This document shows positions 1 to 13,165 of a stretch of DNA of 64,000 bases, piece by piece; positions within the stretch are counted from its first letter, which is position 1; each line of letters opens with the position of its first letter. The notes below the pieces were generated by a model that was not told the origin of the DNA, made no database searches, and was given only the letters and a program-made list of their open reading frames with translations. Source of the stretch: Heliocidaris tuberculata (lineage: Eukaryota > Echinodermata > Echinoidea > Camarodonta > Echinometridae). The stretch covers positions 69,919,707 to 69,983,706 of the forward strand of contig CM046832.1 in assembly GCA_025618425.1 (NCBI GenBank), written 5' to 3'. The translations under genes were made by a program, and so were the position numbers.

Positions 1-3000
1 CAAACTCAAACACCAAAGTAAATAGTGTGTGTTAAATAGTCAAGAGATCGCATCTATTAGGCACACCATCTGTCATCCTCAGCAAGGAGTTACATGTAGA
101 TCAAGTTTTCATTCGTTTTTAGATTTCTCAAGTTCTTGGTTCTATTATTTTCTTCCTCAATATTTAATATTTAAGTCTATTTATATCAAGCGTCATTGTG
201 TCATCATGTTGATGAGCAAGTCTATCTGTTTTTATATTATCAATATGTACATGTATCACTTTTATTGCTTCAGGCACAACTGTGCTAAAAGTTGCGATTG
301 CTAATAGACTTAACTTGAGTTTGATATCAATCATAATCCTGTATCTATAGTCAATTGTAACTTAGTGATCAGTAAGCAAACTTCCGATTTGAAATTGCAG
401 CTTTTTATTAGACGGGGTCCTCATCTAGTTTTCACAAGAGAAAAAGTCTTTGGGCTCATGATATTGTCCATGAAATTTTAAATAGAGCCGTAACAAAAAC
501 ATTTTTTCTTTGGTTGTAATGCATACCTGAGAAATAATTGAGCAGTGAGTCTGGTAGCCAAGGACTTTTCAAAGTTTGGCTTTAATATTTCCCCAATTAA
601 GAAATATGTTTTCCCATAATTTTGATAAAGTGAAATAGCAAGAAACATTGTGGAAGCTCTTTACTTCAATGTGCTTTCCTAAGTAACCTTTGTATGTATA
701 TTTTTCCTCTCTCATTCAGTACACCACATGTACTACTAGACAGGTGCAGACCGGTGAAATTTGAAGAACAAATCATACCATGCATTCATGGATACAATAT
801 TTATGTGGATAATCTGCATAGCGTATCTTCTCCCGCTCTAGGATTTCTAAATAGAGCGCAAACTTGGTATAATTGATGAGACGAGGCTCCTTGTAATATG
901 AGATGACTAATACCAGATCAAACTCTCACCGACAGGGAGTGATGTGTTACCGTGGTAACCCAGTGAGCATTTCAACTACCAAATATGTACATAAGGATGA
1001 ATTCCTCCCATCTGCCATATTATCTTGCAGCATGCATGGATCATTAGCTTTTGTACAGATGGGTATCCAAGGGGGAAATAACCCTCTTTTGTGTTCTTAT
1101 TTGAGGAATAAGGATCATTTCACACTTTCCTTTTTGGGAAGAATTCTTTTACTCTCCTCTTCCCTCTTTTGACAGTCAGCAATGTTGTGTTTACATCTTA
1201 CATCTTATAATAGTGTGTATGTAGAGCTCAGAGGAGGAGGTTGAAAAATAGACTTTTATATATTTTATTTGTACTTTCATCAAAAGTAAATCATTAGTAA
1301 AAAGTTCCCAATTCTAAAGTTGAAGAGAATTGTAAAAATGAAGAACGATATTTAATTTTGTATTTTAGGTACATGTATCTTGTCAAAATACTGAATATGG
1401 GTAAATAATATGTTTTTTACAGAGCTCATTAGGAGGAATAGACTAAATTTTCCTAAAATACATATTAGCAAAAAGAAATGGAATAGTCTGCACCTCCTTT
1501 GGCTTTTTCAAAGAGTAATGTACATATACATGTAGCCTTCATGTACAATGTATGCTTTTTCATTCAAATGATATTGAATGGGAATAAAGAGAAAATGAAT
1601 GTGTCAAAGTATTGAAGAATATGACATGTAGATAAGGCAGTGCATTATTGACAGACATGAAAGAAAATGCAGACATTTTATCAAGCTCTGTTTTTGCCAT
1701 GTCTTGTGCATGGCTGAATGTTGGATTCAATGTCAACAAAGGTTGGTCTGTAGGGAACGCCTGTCTTGGTATGTCTTTGTCATCACGTACTTGGGATCAC
1801 TGAAGTTATGTGACATCTGACTACCTCTATAACCTGCTTTCTTCTCAATACCATCCAGTCGTCAGCTCCAGTGACCCTACACCAACAATAACATGCTAGC
1901 ATAGCATCATCAGAGGTTAATAACTTGTGCCTTCAAAGTTGGAAAGCAGAGGAAACATGATTCCAAAGAAAAATATCATTCTTGGAGCTGTATAAAAAAG
2001 AAAGAAAAAGAATAAACAAAACACATAGTTTGATTACAAAGGAAAAAAGAGCAAACAAACAAAAACATGTAATAGTCAGGAATTGATACTAAAGTCTAAA
2101 CAAGAGCCAAACAATTTCAGTTTCAAAGAAAACATTTCTGCAGGATTGTATACATTGGCTGTAACTAAATGAAATTGATACATGTAGCTGTAACTAAATT
2201 TGATTTGAGCTTCATTTTCTTTATTGTTAGCATTGGATTGGACCATTGGGGGCATCAGTTGTGGGGAGGGGGCGGAGGGGTGACACCCTCATGAACTATG
2301 TTATCTCTGAAAATTTGGAATTCTGTTGGAAATTGTGAATTTGTACAGGCTTGTCGACATACATGTAATCACGAAACTGATAATTAACTTATATTTTGCA
2401 TGTTGGAAAATTTCCTGCTAACTTGACAGCAAAGTTGGTCTGACAATTGCCCTCTTAGAATTGTCAAGCGATGTAAAATAGTGAATGTATGGATTGTAGA
2501 CAGAGAATGTTTACTCTATCCAATGTATTTTAGTTCATGATATAAACTTAAGTTAGAATTCTCTTTCTGTTGGTTATGTGTATATGGTTTGCTGAGAGCC
2601 AGAATGGCATTCACTATTATCCTTTAACTTAGACATTCTGACCCTTGGCAGATGTGTTCACAAATACATGTAACATTAACATGTATGTACCCATCATCAA
2701 AGTGACAGAATTATTTAAAAGTGCTTGACAACTTATTTTCTGTTGTTCCATTTTGAAAGATATTAACTGCTAATTTTTTGTTACCATCAAACAGGATGAA
2801 TAGGAACAATCAAGTTGAATAGGAACAAAAATATGGAACAGTGATTTTTACATCATTCCTTCAGAAAAGTATTAAGTCAAAACCACTGTTCCAATATTTG
2901 ATCCTATTTGTCAGATTTACAGGATGCTGTATTGTAAGAAAATATAAAATTCATTTGCTTCTTATCAAAAAAAGTAATCGAATGAATGCTTCATTTGTAA

Positions 3001-3140
3001 TCTCTTTGTGGCCATCCTACTATCTATCAATTCATTATATTTCATTATTTAGTCAGAACATACATGTGTGTAGGCTTTAGAATCATATTTTTCAAGCATA
3101 TTCATTCTTGACTAGTAATCCTCTTTATATTTCTTTGCAG
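1..3140 (+). other. MCC: Partial intron upstream of the first visible MCC exon
   Basis: AT-rich non-coding DNA ending in a pyrimidine-rich tract and TTTGCAG acceptor at 3140. The exon that follows starts mid-codon, inside an EF-hand, so at least one coding exon must lie further upstream. I looked for it here (acidic Ca-loop codons followed by a GT donor) and did not find it, so it is probably outside the window. Short reading frames in this stretch have no recognisable protein character. The one structured element seen is the hairpin repeat at 2590-2652. Confidence 0.7.
2590..2652. repeat. Short hairpin repeat, family H, copy 1
   Basis: An imperfect inverted repeat. The left arm GCTGAGAGCCAGAATGGC is followed about 25 bases later by a diverged right arm (ATTCTGACCCTTGGCAG). 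It belongs to a dispersed family with further copies at 13236, 15789, 44512, 51831 and 52490. Those copies share the arm pair CTGAGAGCCAGA / TCTGGCTCTCAGCAG around a short AT-rich loop that often contains GTTAAC-like sequence. Confidence 0.6.
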
Positions 3141-3457
3141 ACAAGACATATATTTGATGTGCCGTGAACTGAACATGGAGGACAGCGTGCAAGATCTAAT
3201 GGTGCAGCTAGGGGCTGATCGTCACGGCCGTATATCCTTTGAAGAGTTCTTCCAATGCCAGCGAAAGCTACGGGGCGAGATCAGGTCGGTGACAGCCAGT
3301 TCACAGCCGCCGGACCAACACAGAGGGAGTTTGAGTGCTGATGAGATGTTCCAAGACAGGCTACAGAGGGCGGGCTCCCCCAAAATGGGCAGTAACTCTA
3401 GTCTTCCACGTAGTGGTCATTTAGGTTCCTGGCCTGCTAGCAGTGATAATAGTTTGG
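3141..3457 (+). CDS. MCC: MCC (mutated in colorectal cancers) internal exon: EF-hand and Ser-rich linker
   Basis: Internal coding exon of the long isoform of MCC, a coiled-coil scaffold protein linked in vertebrates to Wnt/beta-catenin signalling and the cell cortex. The first base completes a codon from the exon upstream, then about 105 codons follow, and one base is carried over at the GG|GTAAGG donor. It begins QDIYLMCRELNMEDSVQDLM, the exiting helix of a first EF-hand. The second EF-hand follows, with loop GADRHGRISFEE; Gly at loop position 1 and His at 5 replace the usual acidic residues, so calcium binding is doubtful, as I recall for vertebrate MCC. A Ser/Pro-rich linker leads to GSWPASSDNSLG, which closely matches the human long-isoform motif as I remember it. 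The acceptor is TTTCTTTGCAG. The in-frame ATG at 3157 is an internal Met, not a start. The alternative (another EF-hand scaffold such as a Rab11-FIP) is less likely given the linker motif. Confidence 0.9.
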
Positions 3458-4445
3458 GTAAGGTAATTTGCAAGGATTATGTCTTCTGTTAAGAACAAGA
3501 ATGGTGTTATATCCCTCAGTATTGAGTTAACTCCCTCTAGGCTCATTGCCGAAGATAGCTTGTTGATGTATGATTAACAAATTGTCAAAAAACATGGGGA
3601 ATAAAAATCTCTTTAAATAAGTCTTTGATTGTACTCAGTCTATCTTGATCAAATTAATGTGATCCTTGCTTTCAGATTATATGTATGTTTTGTTTAAGGG
3701 CCTAGATATGGAGACATTTAAACTAAATGCCTTTTAGAATTGGTACTTCATTTCTCTTAGCTGCCCTGTATGATGGGGAAAAAAAACATGAATGTAAAAA
3801 GTCACACTCTTTGAAGCCCAAAATAAAGTCCAGTGCCACGTTTTAGACTGTGAAATATCATCAAATCTTACAAGTAAAAAACAAAATTCCAGTGCCCCCG
3901 TGTCACTCATGTAATATTCCAGAAAATAAGAATTCTTTGGAAGGCCATTTTTCCAACCTCCCACAAAGAGTAATGAAGAAGCCTTATTGGTGTTGAACCC
4001 CTATTGAGAATACCCTGTGGAGAAAACAAATAGGCCAACACACCAAGACCAATATCTTATATCAAAGCTGATACCCATGGAGTATGGGAGTTAAGAAATA
4101 GGTAGAAAAATGCTGTTTTGATAAAAATATTGAGGATTTTTTTTTTCTGTGACAGGAGTATCAATAACATCACATTTTTACTACCACACATGCTGCCTTG
4201 CTCTAGTACTGTATACGTTAGCTTTGCACTACTTCATATATTACCTTTACTGTTATTATTGATACTGCTTATTTATGTTTATGCTATTCTGTTTTATTCA
4301 CAAAATAATGTCCTCTGTTTGGATTGTAAATTCAAAGCTTTGAAATTAAATGTACAACACACTAATGTACGTACCTGGCTTTTTATGAAAGAGTTTAGAC
4401 TGATGAGAAAGCAAATGATTCTTTGATAATGATTGATCATTTCAG
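3458..4445 (+). other. MCC: MCC intron between the two long-isoform exons
   Basis: A GTAAGG donor and TTTCAG acceptor bound 988 bases of AT-rich DNA. The intron is phase 1: one base of a Gly codon is upstream and two downstream, giving GGA. I see no element or exon inside it. Confidence 0.85.
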
Positions 4446-4591
4446 GAGCATCCTCTACGGCGAGGGACAGTTGGGAACGTGATTCTGGTGCTCGTGATCT
4501 TAGTCCAGAGCCAGGAACTTTTCTTCAGAAGCTAATGGATAACGCCACTGCAGCAGGGGGAGGGGCCAACTTCCTGGAGCTTGCCAACACT
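4446..4591 (+). CDS. MCC: MCC internal exon with the SGARDL segment, ending FLELANT
   Basis: Completes the split Gly codon and continues ASSTARDSWERDSGARDLSP, then a Gly/Ala-rich spacer, and ends GGGANFLELANT before a strong GTAAGT donor. The pieces DSW-x-x-DSGARDL and LELANT are landmarks I recall from the vertebrate long isoform. There, LELANT is followed directly by the LHSAALASLK segment that starts the region shared by long and short isoforms. After the two-base completion there are 48 full codons, so the donor is in phase 0. No matching downstream exon was found before the right edge. The exon is joined to the previous one by consistent phase and strand. No frameshift or premature stop is present. 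Confidence 0.88.
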
Positions 4592-4736
4592 GTAAGTACA
4601 TTTTTTGAGAGAAGATGAAAAGTATAGCAGTTATGGAAACACGTTTTAAATAAAATAGAGTGTGAGGTAGAGAATAGAATGATGCAGAGTTTGTTGTAAA
4701 GGTCATAGAAGTGTAGCATAAAAAGTACTTGTCTTT

Positions 4737-5036
4737 TTAAAGATAAAGTTGAGTTCTGGCCATGAGATTGAATCGTTAAAGAAACTGTCTCAAAGCAATC
4801 GGGAAAGGTTGATTATATAGCACATAAGAATTGGTGTATGTGTATATGGGACTACACACAAATGTTCCCCTGAACATTTCAACTGTTTCTTGCCATATTT
4901 TGAATATGGGGGCATTTGAAGAGCAAACCTTTTCATGGGACATATCTACTATGATAATCTTCCAAACTAACATAATAACAATGAGAAAGCTCACAAATTA
5001 TTTGATACCTTTCCCAGAACTCAACCTTCCCTTTAA
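4737..5036. mobile_element. TTAA-bounded MITE, family D, copy 1
   Basis: TTAA at both ends. The left end TTAAAGATAAAGTTGAGTTC is matched, as reverse complement, by the right end reading CAGAACTCAACCTTCCC then TTTAA. The same ends and interior (for example GAACATTTCAACTGTTTCT and TTTTCATGGGACAT) recur at 13378-13748 and, inverted and truncated, at 56251-56440. No transposase is present. TTAA target sites suggest mobilisation by a piggyBac-type transposase (inference). Confidence 0.75.
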
Positions 5037-8000
5037 ATCACTCCATGTAATGAAACATCATGTTAATTCTAAGAATTGAGGGAAGAAAGAAAGACATCCA
5101 ATATTAAATTTGCTCATAAATTTCAAGATTTAAGTTTTTAGGCAAGATTGTCATTTCAGGATCACTTGATTTTCAAGTTATCAAGAGGAAAAAAGGGAAT
5201 GTTAATATGTATAATTTTGCTGGTATTGTTTGTGTTACTGATTGTAGTTTTCAATTCAATGTGGATCTAAGTTTAATTAAAGTTTTATTGATGATGATGA
5301 TGATTTTGTGATGTTGACCATATGATGAGAGTTTGTTGATGATGCTGGCTACTAGCGCTTCTAGTGAAAGTTAAGATGTAAATGATGAAGGTAATAAAAA
5401 AAAGGAAAGACAATGTTTTGCAAAGGTAAGTTATACATATACACCATGACATTTATGTTCAACTCTCATACACAAATTAGTGTCTGCTTGCTTTACATAT
5501 AAAAAGCATGAGAATTTTGCTACTCTGCATTATGTCTCATTGATTCTGCTTCATTACAGTACATAGGCCTATAAAGTAGCTGTTTTCACATTATTAGAAA
5601 TGAATTTAACACTCCGGGTTGATAAAATCAATCATGTTATTGTTCGTATACTGCCCTCACAGTCCTGATCTACAACAAAATAGTCCTATACACAAGTCTA
5701 CAATATTACAAGCAATGTCTGATGTCCAAGGTATGGAGTTACTGGCAGCTATTCCAGCTAAAGCAGTGTGCCAGTGAAGTAAAAATGGAACACTGCCATC
5801 TGTAGTTCATGTACTGAAAATACCAACTGCAGTTTGAGCAGCTACAATGTAATTATGTAGTGCAATAACTATTATCTTGTGTTCAGTCTGCATATGATTA
5901 TTTTCATGAAGTTTTAGGCAAGACATAAGACCTCAAATGAAGGCTTATGTAATGCAATAGGTAGTTTATTAATGTAGACTTTGCTATTGATTTCTTGTTT
6001 ATAACATTTAATAGGGCCTATATATTGAATAGAAAATGGTAATCTGTGGCTATAAATCCTGTTTAATCTCTTGCCCCAGAAATACAATCCATGAGCCGGA
6101 TAATCTGTCCGTCACAAGTGGTAGCATGGCATACCATAGTATGTTGAATCACAACAAGCAAATTGGCAACCCACATAGTGGCATTCTCTCTGATAGTGAT
6201 CCCCACTTCATGTTTTGACAGAATTACAGCCCCGAGATGCAGAGAGATGCAGGGGTTCATCTTACATAGGACCTCAAACACTTGACTTTGTCCCGACTGC
6301 TCATGTACAGACAACCTTTCCGTCTTTGTCTACCCTATATTGTTTATGTTATATTTGTTGAACATACTGAACTGTGGAGGAGGGTGCCCAGTTGCATCAA
6401 TTTCCAGGAAATTCAATTTCTTAGTTCATTTGCAAATGTTTTTCCTGAATTATGTTCAGATGAATTGGCTATATTTTTTTTTTAGGGCTTCATTACATGT
6501 ACATGTAGTATTTACTGGAACATGTAGGCAGACTTATCCACACTAAACAATATGAAAATAAACAAAGCTTTAGAGCATTTTTTTTTGTTTTTGTTTTATT
6601 AAGTGTTTCATACTTTAAGATGCAATAATGCAAAATCATATGAGGAAATAATATAATCAAGAAAACAAATGAAAAGGATATTTCCATTTTAAAGAAAGGA
6701 AAAAATGGGAATTGCAGAAAATCATGGCAATTCCTAGTGTCTTGATTTTTCCAGTGGTGCATTTTATAAACTAAATATACGTCTACATATGATAAATATA
6801 TCTACATACATGTACATAAACTAAATACATAGAAAAACAATTTTGATGAAACTGTGTGAATTTACACATCTCTTTTTTTTTTTAATGTATATGTTTATTA
6901 TTTTTTTAATAGATAGATGTTGTTGACTACTCTCCTCCGTGATTATTGTTCTTTTTCTAAATCTTTATTTTGTCCGCTGCACTGATTTAATTAAGTGTAC
7001 ATGGCAGTGCAGAAGCTCAAGGTACATTGTAATTTTGGAAGGCTTTAGAGAAGTGCATGGAACATTTGACATTTCGAAGACTTAGGGTAATAGCAGATAA
7101 TTAATGAATTGGACTTCTGAGGTTTACAAATGTCTCAGTAGGGATAAATTAAAGGAGGAGGTACTGTAAAGACATGTTATTGATTCATTGTATTTGAAAA
7201 CATGCGAAAGGAAAATGGAAGAAAACATAAAGGGACTTAATCCTGAGAGAGATCAATTAAGTCATGTACCAGAGTTTATTCTGGCTTAGTTTTGTATTTC
7301 AAGATTGAGAAAACATGAAATAATATGCCTTATTACAGTAGCTACATCTGCTATGTGAAACGTAACTTGTTAAAAAATGTTCTTGAAATTCATATTCTGG
7401 AAATAACATAATGCAGGCAAATTGTGTTGATGATATCCCTAGTAGGCGTTGTAATTATATGCCTACATTCTCTTTCCAGCAAGCTTTTGACAGTTGTATT
7501 CTGGAACACCAGCAGGAATGTTCCATGGGTCAACTCATTTAAAAAGATTGTATGTGAACATTCATTTTTTAAACTACCTCACATGTAACAGGAATAGTCA
7601 CCAGTTTTTAATCTTCTAGAACCTTTGATAGTTTTGGACTATGCAGGAATTTTAAAGAAAACCAACTTCTATGAGATACAGAATCTGTAGTGCAGATCTT
7701 TGAATGTAACACCCAGTACGAGCAGAAAATGACTTGGTAATCGACACTTCTTGGGTTCACTCATAAAAAATTGTAATGTGTCATTTTTTTGATAAGGTTT
7801 TCTGAATTAGATTTCGGAGGTTCCTTTGGGTCATATGAAATAAAATTTGTCTGGAATAGGAGAGTGGTTGTGAAATTTGAGGTGCTCCGGGATAAATTTT
7901 CTTTCCTGTTAAAAATTTTGTTATTGTTAGCAGAGCAAGTAAATCAAATGTTGTAATATATATCCTGTTTTGAAATTTATTTTTGAGTCGAGTTGAATTC

Positions 8001-8294
8001 AATATTGATGTCATTACTTTGCACATTTTGTTATAGTACTTTCTCAGACTCTTCACCCGTCACTGGCTTCATTCGGTCTGTTTTCCACTTTTCTCTGAAT
8101 TTGCACATTTTTTAAACTCATGTATCTCCCTCTACATGTACCTATTTCTGTATCATTAGCCATTTATTTCTTTCTGGTTTTATTTCCCCCTCTTTCTCCC
8201 CCCCACCCTCCCCCTCCCCCCCATCAGTTTCAAAAGTTTATAGTAATTCTCTTTTTTACCAATTTCTTGTTTGTGACTCGAAAGGGGTATGCTC
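5037..8294. other. Intron sequence, no recognised feature
   Basis: AT-rich DNA with a short GATGAT run near 5290, several poly-T runs, a TACATGTACATGTA palindrome at 6494, and a C-rich tract at 8187-8224. Reading frames here are short and show no domain-like composition. No gene, RNA gene or transposon end was recognised. Confidence 0.6.
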
Positions 8295-8879
8295 TTAAAG
8301 GGCAATCCAACCTTGATTATTAGGTGATTTGTGTGAAAGCAGAAAAATAAAAACAGGATAATGAAAGTTTGAAAAAAATCGAACAAGGAATAAGAAAGTT
8401 ATGGATGTTTGAAAAATGAGATCACTACATCTATGCGAATTTCAAACTGTCAATTTGGTGAGTCGATTGTGACATACTTGCGGACAACTCTTCAGTTTTT
8501 CGTACACAAAAATATCATTAATTTGCGGTTTACCCTCAGGGCAGTACTCAAAATATATTAAAGATAGCATATTGTTATAGGTCCTCATGAAAGAAAAAGA
8601 TCCTGCTGAGTGATATATTTTGAAAAAAATGATATTTTAGTCATTTTGTTTGCTGGAACAAATAGGGGAGTTGTCCGCAACTACATCACATCACTTGACA
8701 TTACCTATTCGGCCAATTTGAAGTTCCTATACATGTATATGTATAGTTATTACAACATTAAAAAATTCATAACTTTCTTATTGCTTGTCCAATTTCGTTC
8801 AAACTTTCATCAATCTTCTGCCCTGATTTGTCCTCTTTCTTTCAGAGCAACTTGACATTAGGGTAGGATTTCCCTTTAA
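8295..8879. mobile_element. TTAA-bounded MITE, family A, copy 1
   Basis: Starts TTAAAGGGCAATCCAACC and ends with GTAGGATTTCCCTTTAA, an inverted match, with TTAA at each edge. A second copy at 45860-46434 aligns along its whole length, including the interior blocks AATATCATTAATTTGCGGTT and TATTCGGCCAATTTGAA. The second copy sits in a repeat whose empty site can be read, which confirms TTAA duplication. There is no coding capacity of its own. Confidence 0.85.
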
Positions 8880-11069
8880 TCCTTGAGTGATCACATAAAA
8901 ATCATTAATAATTCTACTGTAAATCTTATGCAATACTCTTAAATAAAAGTAGAATGAACAAGGGTATGAAAATCCCTCATCAATCAAGCATGAACTTTCT
9001 CTTTCATGGTACATGTATCTTATAAATTGTGATACCATATTAACCATGGATTTGATTCCAAACTATATCTTCTCAGAGTTAATTAAACCTGTTGAACATT
9101 TTGTTAATCTGGTACCATTAGATAGTGTGAAGAGATGCATTGCCTGCCTAGAAACTCACCTGTCAAAATTTCACTTCATGTGATTTATGACATTTTAAGC
9201 ATACTCACCATTATCATAGTTTGTATTATCTGTGTTTTTCCTTTCTAATTTTGTTTAGTAATCCACTTACAATTTCAGGTTATATTCAGTCTTGGTGAAT
9301 GATGAGTCAAGCCAAAATTGGATGGGGATGAGATGGCTAAATGTTATTGCTGATTCAGTTTGTCTTACAAAACAAAACTAGCAGAAATATTACTATTTAG
9401 CCTTGAGAGATTGCATTGAATTACATTATTTGAAAGGTACTGTATACATTGTAAATGCTATCTGTCAACAAAGTTATATTAGAATGGTGAGAGACTAGGG
9501 AGAAGTTTATCTATGTAGACACTGCAGTGTACAGGTCTGAAGAGATGATGTATAATTTATCCTTTCATTCATGAGGGTGTGAAAGAATTGTGGTAATTAA
9601 TTCTCAATCAGTCAATTTAAATTAGTCTCTCAATTACTTATAATTATGTTCTTGAATTTATGGAATATGATATCTCTTTATAGTACATGTACATAGCAGG
9701 AAACAGATTTTTTAATGAGAGCTTTTGACAAAGGTGTTTGTTTGATCTTTGTTTTTTAAACAGTGTTTATGCCATTCTTTCACCTCTCAAAATCTGTTCA
9801 GAGTGATCTAATTTTGCTGCTGTTACCATAAAAAAAAGAGAGATCACTTGTTCATTTGTACCCCCTTCTGTTGTTAAAGACTTTGAGGCCTGTTTGAGTT
9901 CATGAGAATCAAATGACACACAATTTCATAAAGGTCACGAAAAACAAAAATGCAATGCTATACCTGGCAAAAAATAGAAAGGTGATGACAGAAAGAGCAT
10001 AGTGTTTAGCCAATTAGATACTTAGCAAGATTTGGATTGTGGTTTAATTGACCTGTCATTGTTATGACAAAGATGACTGGGGATGAACAGGGTCTACAGA
10101 GAGGGTGATAAGGGGGCGGGGGAAGGGATATCAAGGTGAATCATGATTCCCTCCTCTTGGAACCTTTGAGAATAGCACATCCGCAGCACAGACTGTGTAC
10201 CCCCATCTTTTTTGTTGTTTTGCAGGAAAATAAAACACAGAAATTTCTTGAATCGTCTGCTGTCATCAAAAATATTCTTAACCTTATGCTATCTTTGCCC
10301 ATTGACCACAGATGTGTTGTACGTTATATGCACGCCAGGTGAGAAAAATTAAACTTTCCATCCCATTATAGCAATTACATGAACAAAATACACTAGTATT
10401 TTAACCAATGTTTTTAACCAATGTGAGTGGATCCTGTATATGCCTGACCAGAATTACGCTAGAACTTGGGCAAGGAATCCTTATTTTCATCACAAAAAGT
10501 GCTTTGATGATCATCATGATGTGTATGTTTATGTATGAGTACTATGAGTTATCTCTGAAGGAAGTGCCTAAGGGTTTGCATGGTAATTTACAATACGTGT
10601 TTGTAATTTCGGAAACACTTGTGGGTGTGTTTGTTTGTTGGCAAAGATTCCCTGCAGATTTCGTTGAAATTCAATATTTTTCTTCTCTTTTAACACATCA
10701 GATGTGGTCATTTCTTTGGGTTTAAAACTTTGAAGAAGAAAGAAAAAAGAACTAGAAGTATATTAAAAGTGATTTCAACACTGTATGAGACATTCATGTA
10801 ATATGATGTCATAAATAATTGAGAGAAGCAGGAAGATGCATGATTAGTCTCGGAAATCCTTATCCTTTGATCTCAACATTCTGTGCCAACATGTTCTTGC
10901 TTCAAACACCCCTAGAAGAGCCATCGCTTTTTTCTACCATGTAACATGCTTTGTGTAATTTGAAGGTCCTGACCTTTGTCAGTCATACAATGTACATGTA
11001 TATACATGTAATATACTACAGTGTCTGAATGCACTGAGCAGTAGACTAAACATATAAGCTGAGTTGAGC
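8880..11069. other. Intron sequence, no recognised feature
   Basis: AT-rich DNA with scattered TACATGTA motifs (for example near 9008 and 10993) and one G-rich patch near 10110. I see no exon with flanking splice sites, no transposon ends and no RNA gene. Confidence 0.55.
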
Positions 11070-11812
11070 TTAAAGGGAAAGTCTACCCTGATGTCAACTT
11101 GGTTTTAAAAGAAGCAGAAATATTAAAGAAACAGATGAGTGAATGTTTGAGCAAAATCCTTTAATAAATAAAGTTATGTATTTTTGAAGCTGTTATCAAT
11201 CAAACACAAATTGGCAACTCCATGACTGACGTATCTTGGGAGCTCATCTCTCATTTGCTCCATATACAAAATTTCATTAATTTCCATTTTCTCTCTAAAA
11301 AATATTTTATCATACATGCATTCGAGATAAAATCATTTCACTTTCTTGCTTTTACACAAAACCTGTATGATACAAATCTATTCCCTCATCAAAAACAAAA
11401 AATATTAAATTCATTAATTTTTGTACGGAGCAAATGGGAGAAGGAGGTCGCAAGTAAGTTTGCAGCCACAAACCCTGGTCAGTCGTAAAAGAGTGTCTGC
11501 ACTGTAAGACTACCATATGCCATGTACTATAGCTGCTCCTGACTGTATGGACACGACCAGAAGGTAGCTGACAGAGGCTTTTCTCAAGACACAATGATTT
11601 TCTGATAAGGTGTCAAATTAAGGTCTGTGCTTCCAGACTAGTCGCAAGGTATGTCACAGAGTTGCCAACTTGTGTTTGATTGATTACAACTTCAAAAATT
11701 CACAACTTTCTTATTTCTCATCGGATTTTGCTTAAACTTTCATTGACCTATTTCTTTAATTTTTCTGTTTCTTTTAAAACCAACTTAATATCAGTGTGGA
11801 CTTTCCCTTTAA
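11070..11812. mobile_element. TTAA-bounded element with long inverted arms, family B
   Basis: Left end TTAAAGGGAAAGTCTACCCT and right end GGACTTTCCCTTTAA are inverted copies. The arms stay recognisably complementary for roughly 165 bases at each end, down to blocks AATCAAACACAAATTGGCAA on the left and its near-complement by 11660. The 16268 element has similar tips. The central part (about 11250-11640) is unmatched filler. No transposase was seen. Confidence 0.8.
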
Positions 11813-11901
11813 AATCCCCTTCACAGACCTTAATTTGACAACTTATCAGAAAATCATTGTGTCTTGAGAAAAGCCTAAGTCAGCTACCTTCCGGTCGTGT
11901 C
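11550..11901. repeat. 80-base inverted repeat straddling the edge of the family B element
   Basis: 11550-11629 and 11822-11901 are reverse complements with only a few mismatches. Both contain CTCAAGACACAATGATTTTC or its complement. The left arm lies inside the 11070-11812 element and the right arm just outside it. The loop is the element's right terminal arm. Confidence 0.85.
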
Positions 11902-13041
11902 AAATGAGAGTATGGTGTTCTTGTAGATTAATGTGTGAAATACTTCGGTTTTTGGACTTCGATACATACATGTTTGAATTTGTAGATTGTGAGAAATTCA
12001 TACAAGAAAATAAAAAAAAGAAATATGATGTGTGTGTAATATGAGTCAGTAATCAGATGATACTGAAGTGTAGAAAAAGAAAGTATTTACTCTGTGTTAA
12101 GGTAAATAAGATTGTATAGAAAATATTACAATAATAATAGTCTTTAGTTTGAATGACTAGGCATGTTGAACCCTTGTCAGTCTTTTGCCATTTATGCATG
12201 GGATAGTTGCCAAATATTTTGCTTCTTCATCTGCTAGATATATTGTAGCATATTGCAACAAGTGATGAGTGGACAGTATTTCAAGAAGATGTGATTCAGG
12301 ACTGCTCATGACATCTTCAGGATGTACTCTCTGGTTTGTCTCACTATCTCTCTCACCTTCTGCTCTGAAAATTGCTGAAAAATACCATGTTCTGAGTTTC
12401 TCTTAAATTTGCAGTGTGCTGTTGACTTCCTATGTCCAAATTAACCAGTCATCATGCAGGAAAAACAGTTGGGTGTTTTATTTAAAGCCATAGTGAAATA
12501 TAGGTTAGTAGCTTCTTTTTTGAGTTGAAGAATGTGGCATGTACATGGGCTGTAATTTGAGGGTTTTGTGGTTGATTATCATTGAACCACATTAGCCAAT
12601 CATTAAACAGGAAAGCAAGATGGATGCACGTTTTGAAGATTCATGGACGGTTACTTGATAGCTGTCTCTGCTTGCACTCTTCAGACACCTTTTCCTTCCA
12701 ATGATTTCCCCTCTAGAGAGCCTTATGAAGGCCATACAGGAAAGTAAGAATTAAAAGAAGATATGGCAAACAAACATGAATTTATGTTGAGGAGATCCAG
12801 GGACCTGATGTGCATAATACATTCTAGTGTGAGGGCTCAGACCCATCTTCTAAGATAAGCTAGCACTTTTTCTTTATTAGAGAATAAACTGCATGTACAT
12901 GTAGGATAATTTTTTGTTATTGTTTCAACTGGCCTAAATTGGAGGATTTGCTCTTGCACTCCATTTGTAAGTTCAAACATTTTTAATGAGTTTATCAAAA
13001 TGCACAAAGAGAGAAATGCACTTTACTCTTTAAGGGCCTAT
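11902..13041. other. Intron sequence, no recognised feature
   Basis: AT-rich, low-complexity in places. No coding exon, transposon end or RNA gene seen. Confidence 0.55.
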
Positions 13042-13111
13042 TCATACAAGAGGAATTTTTTTAAGGCATACATTGTATTAAAAATATTATGAATTATTCT
13101 CATATACAACT

Positions 13112-13165
<54 letters not shown>

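Noticed and set aside
1..3140. Upstream EF-hand exon of MCC
   Set aside because: Looked for an acidic DGDGDG-type loop followed by a donor; not found, so it is probably outside the window.
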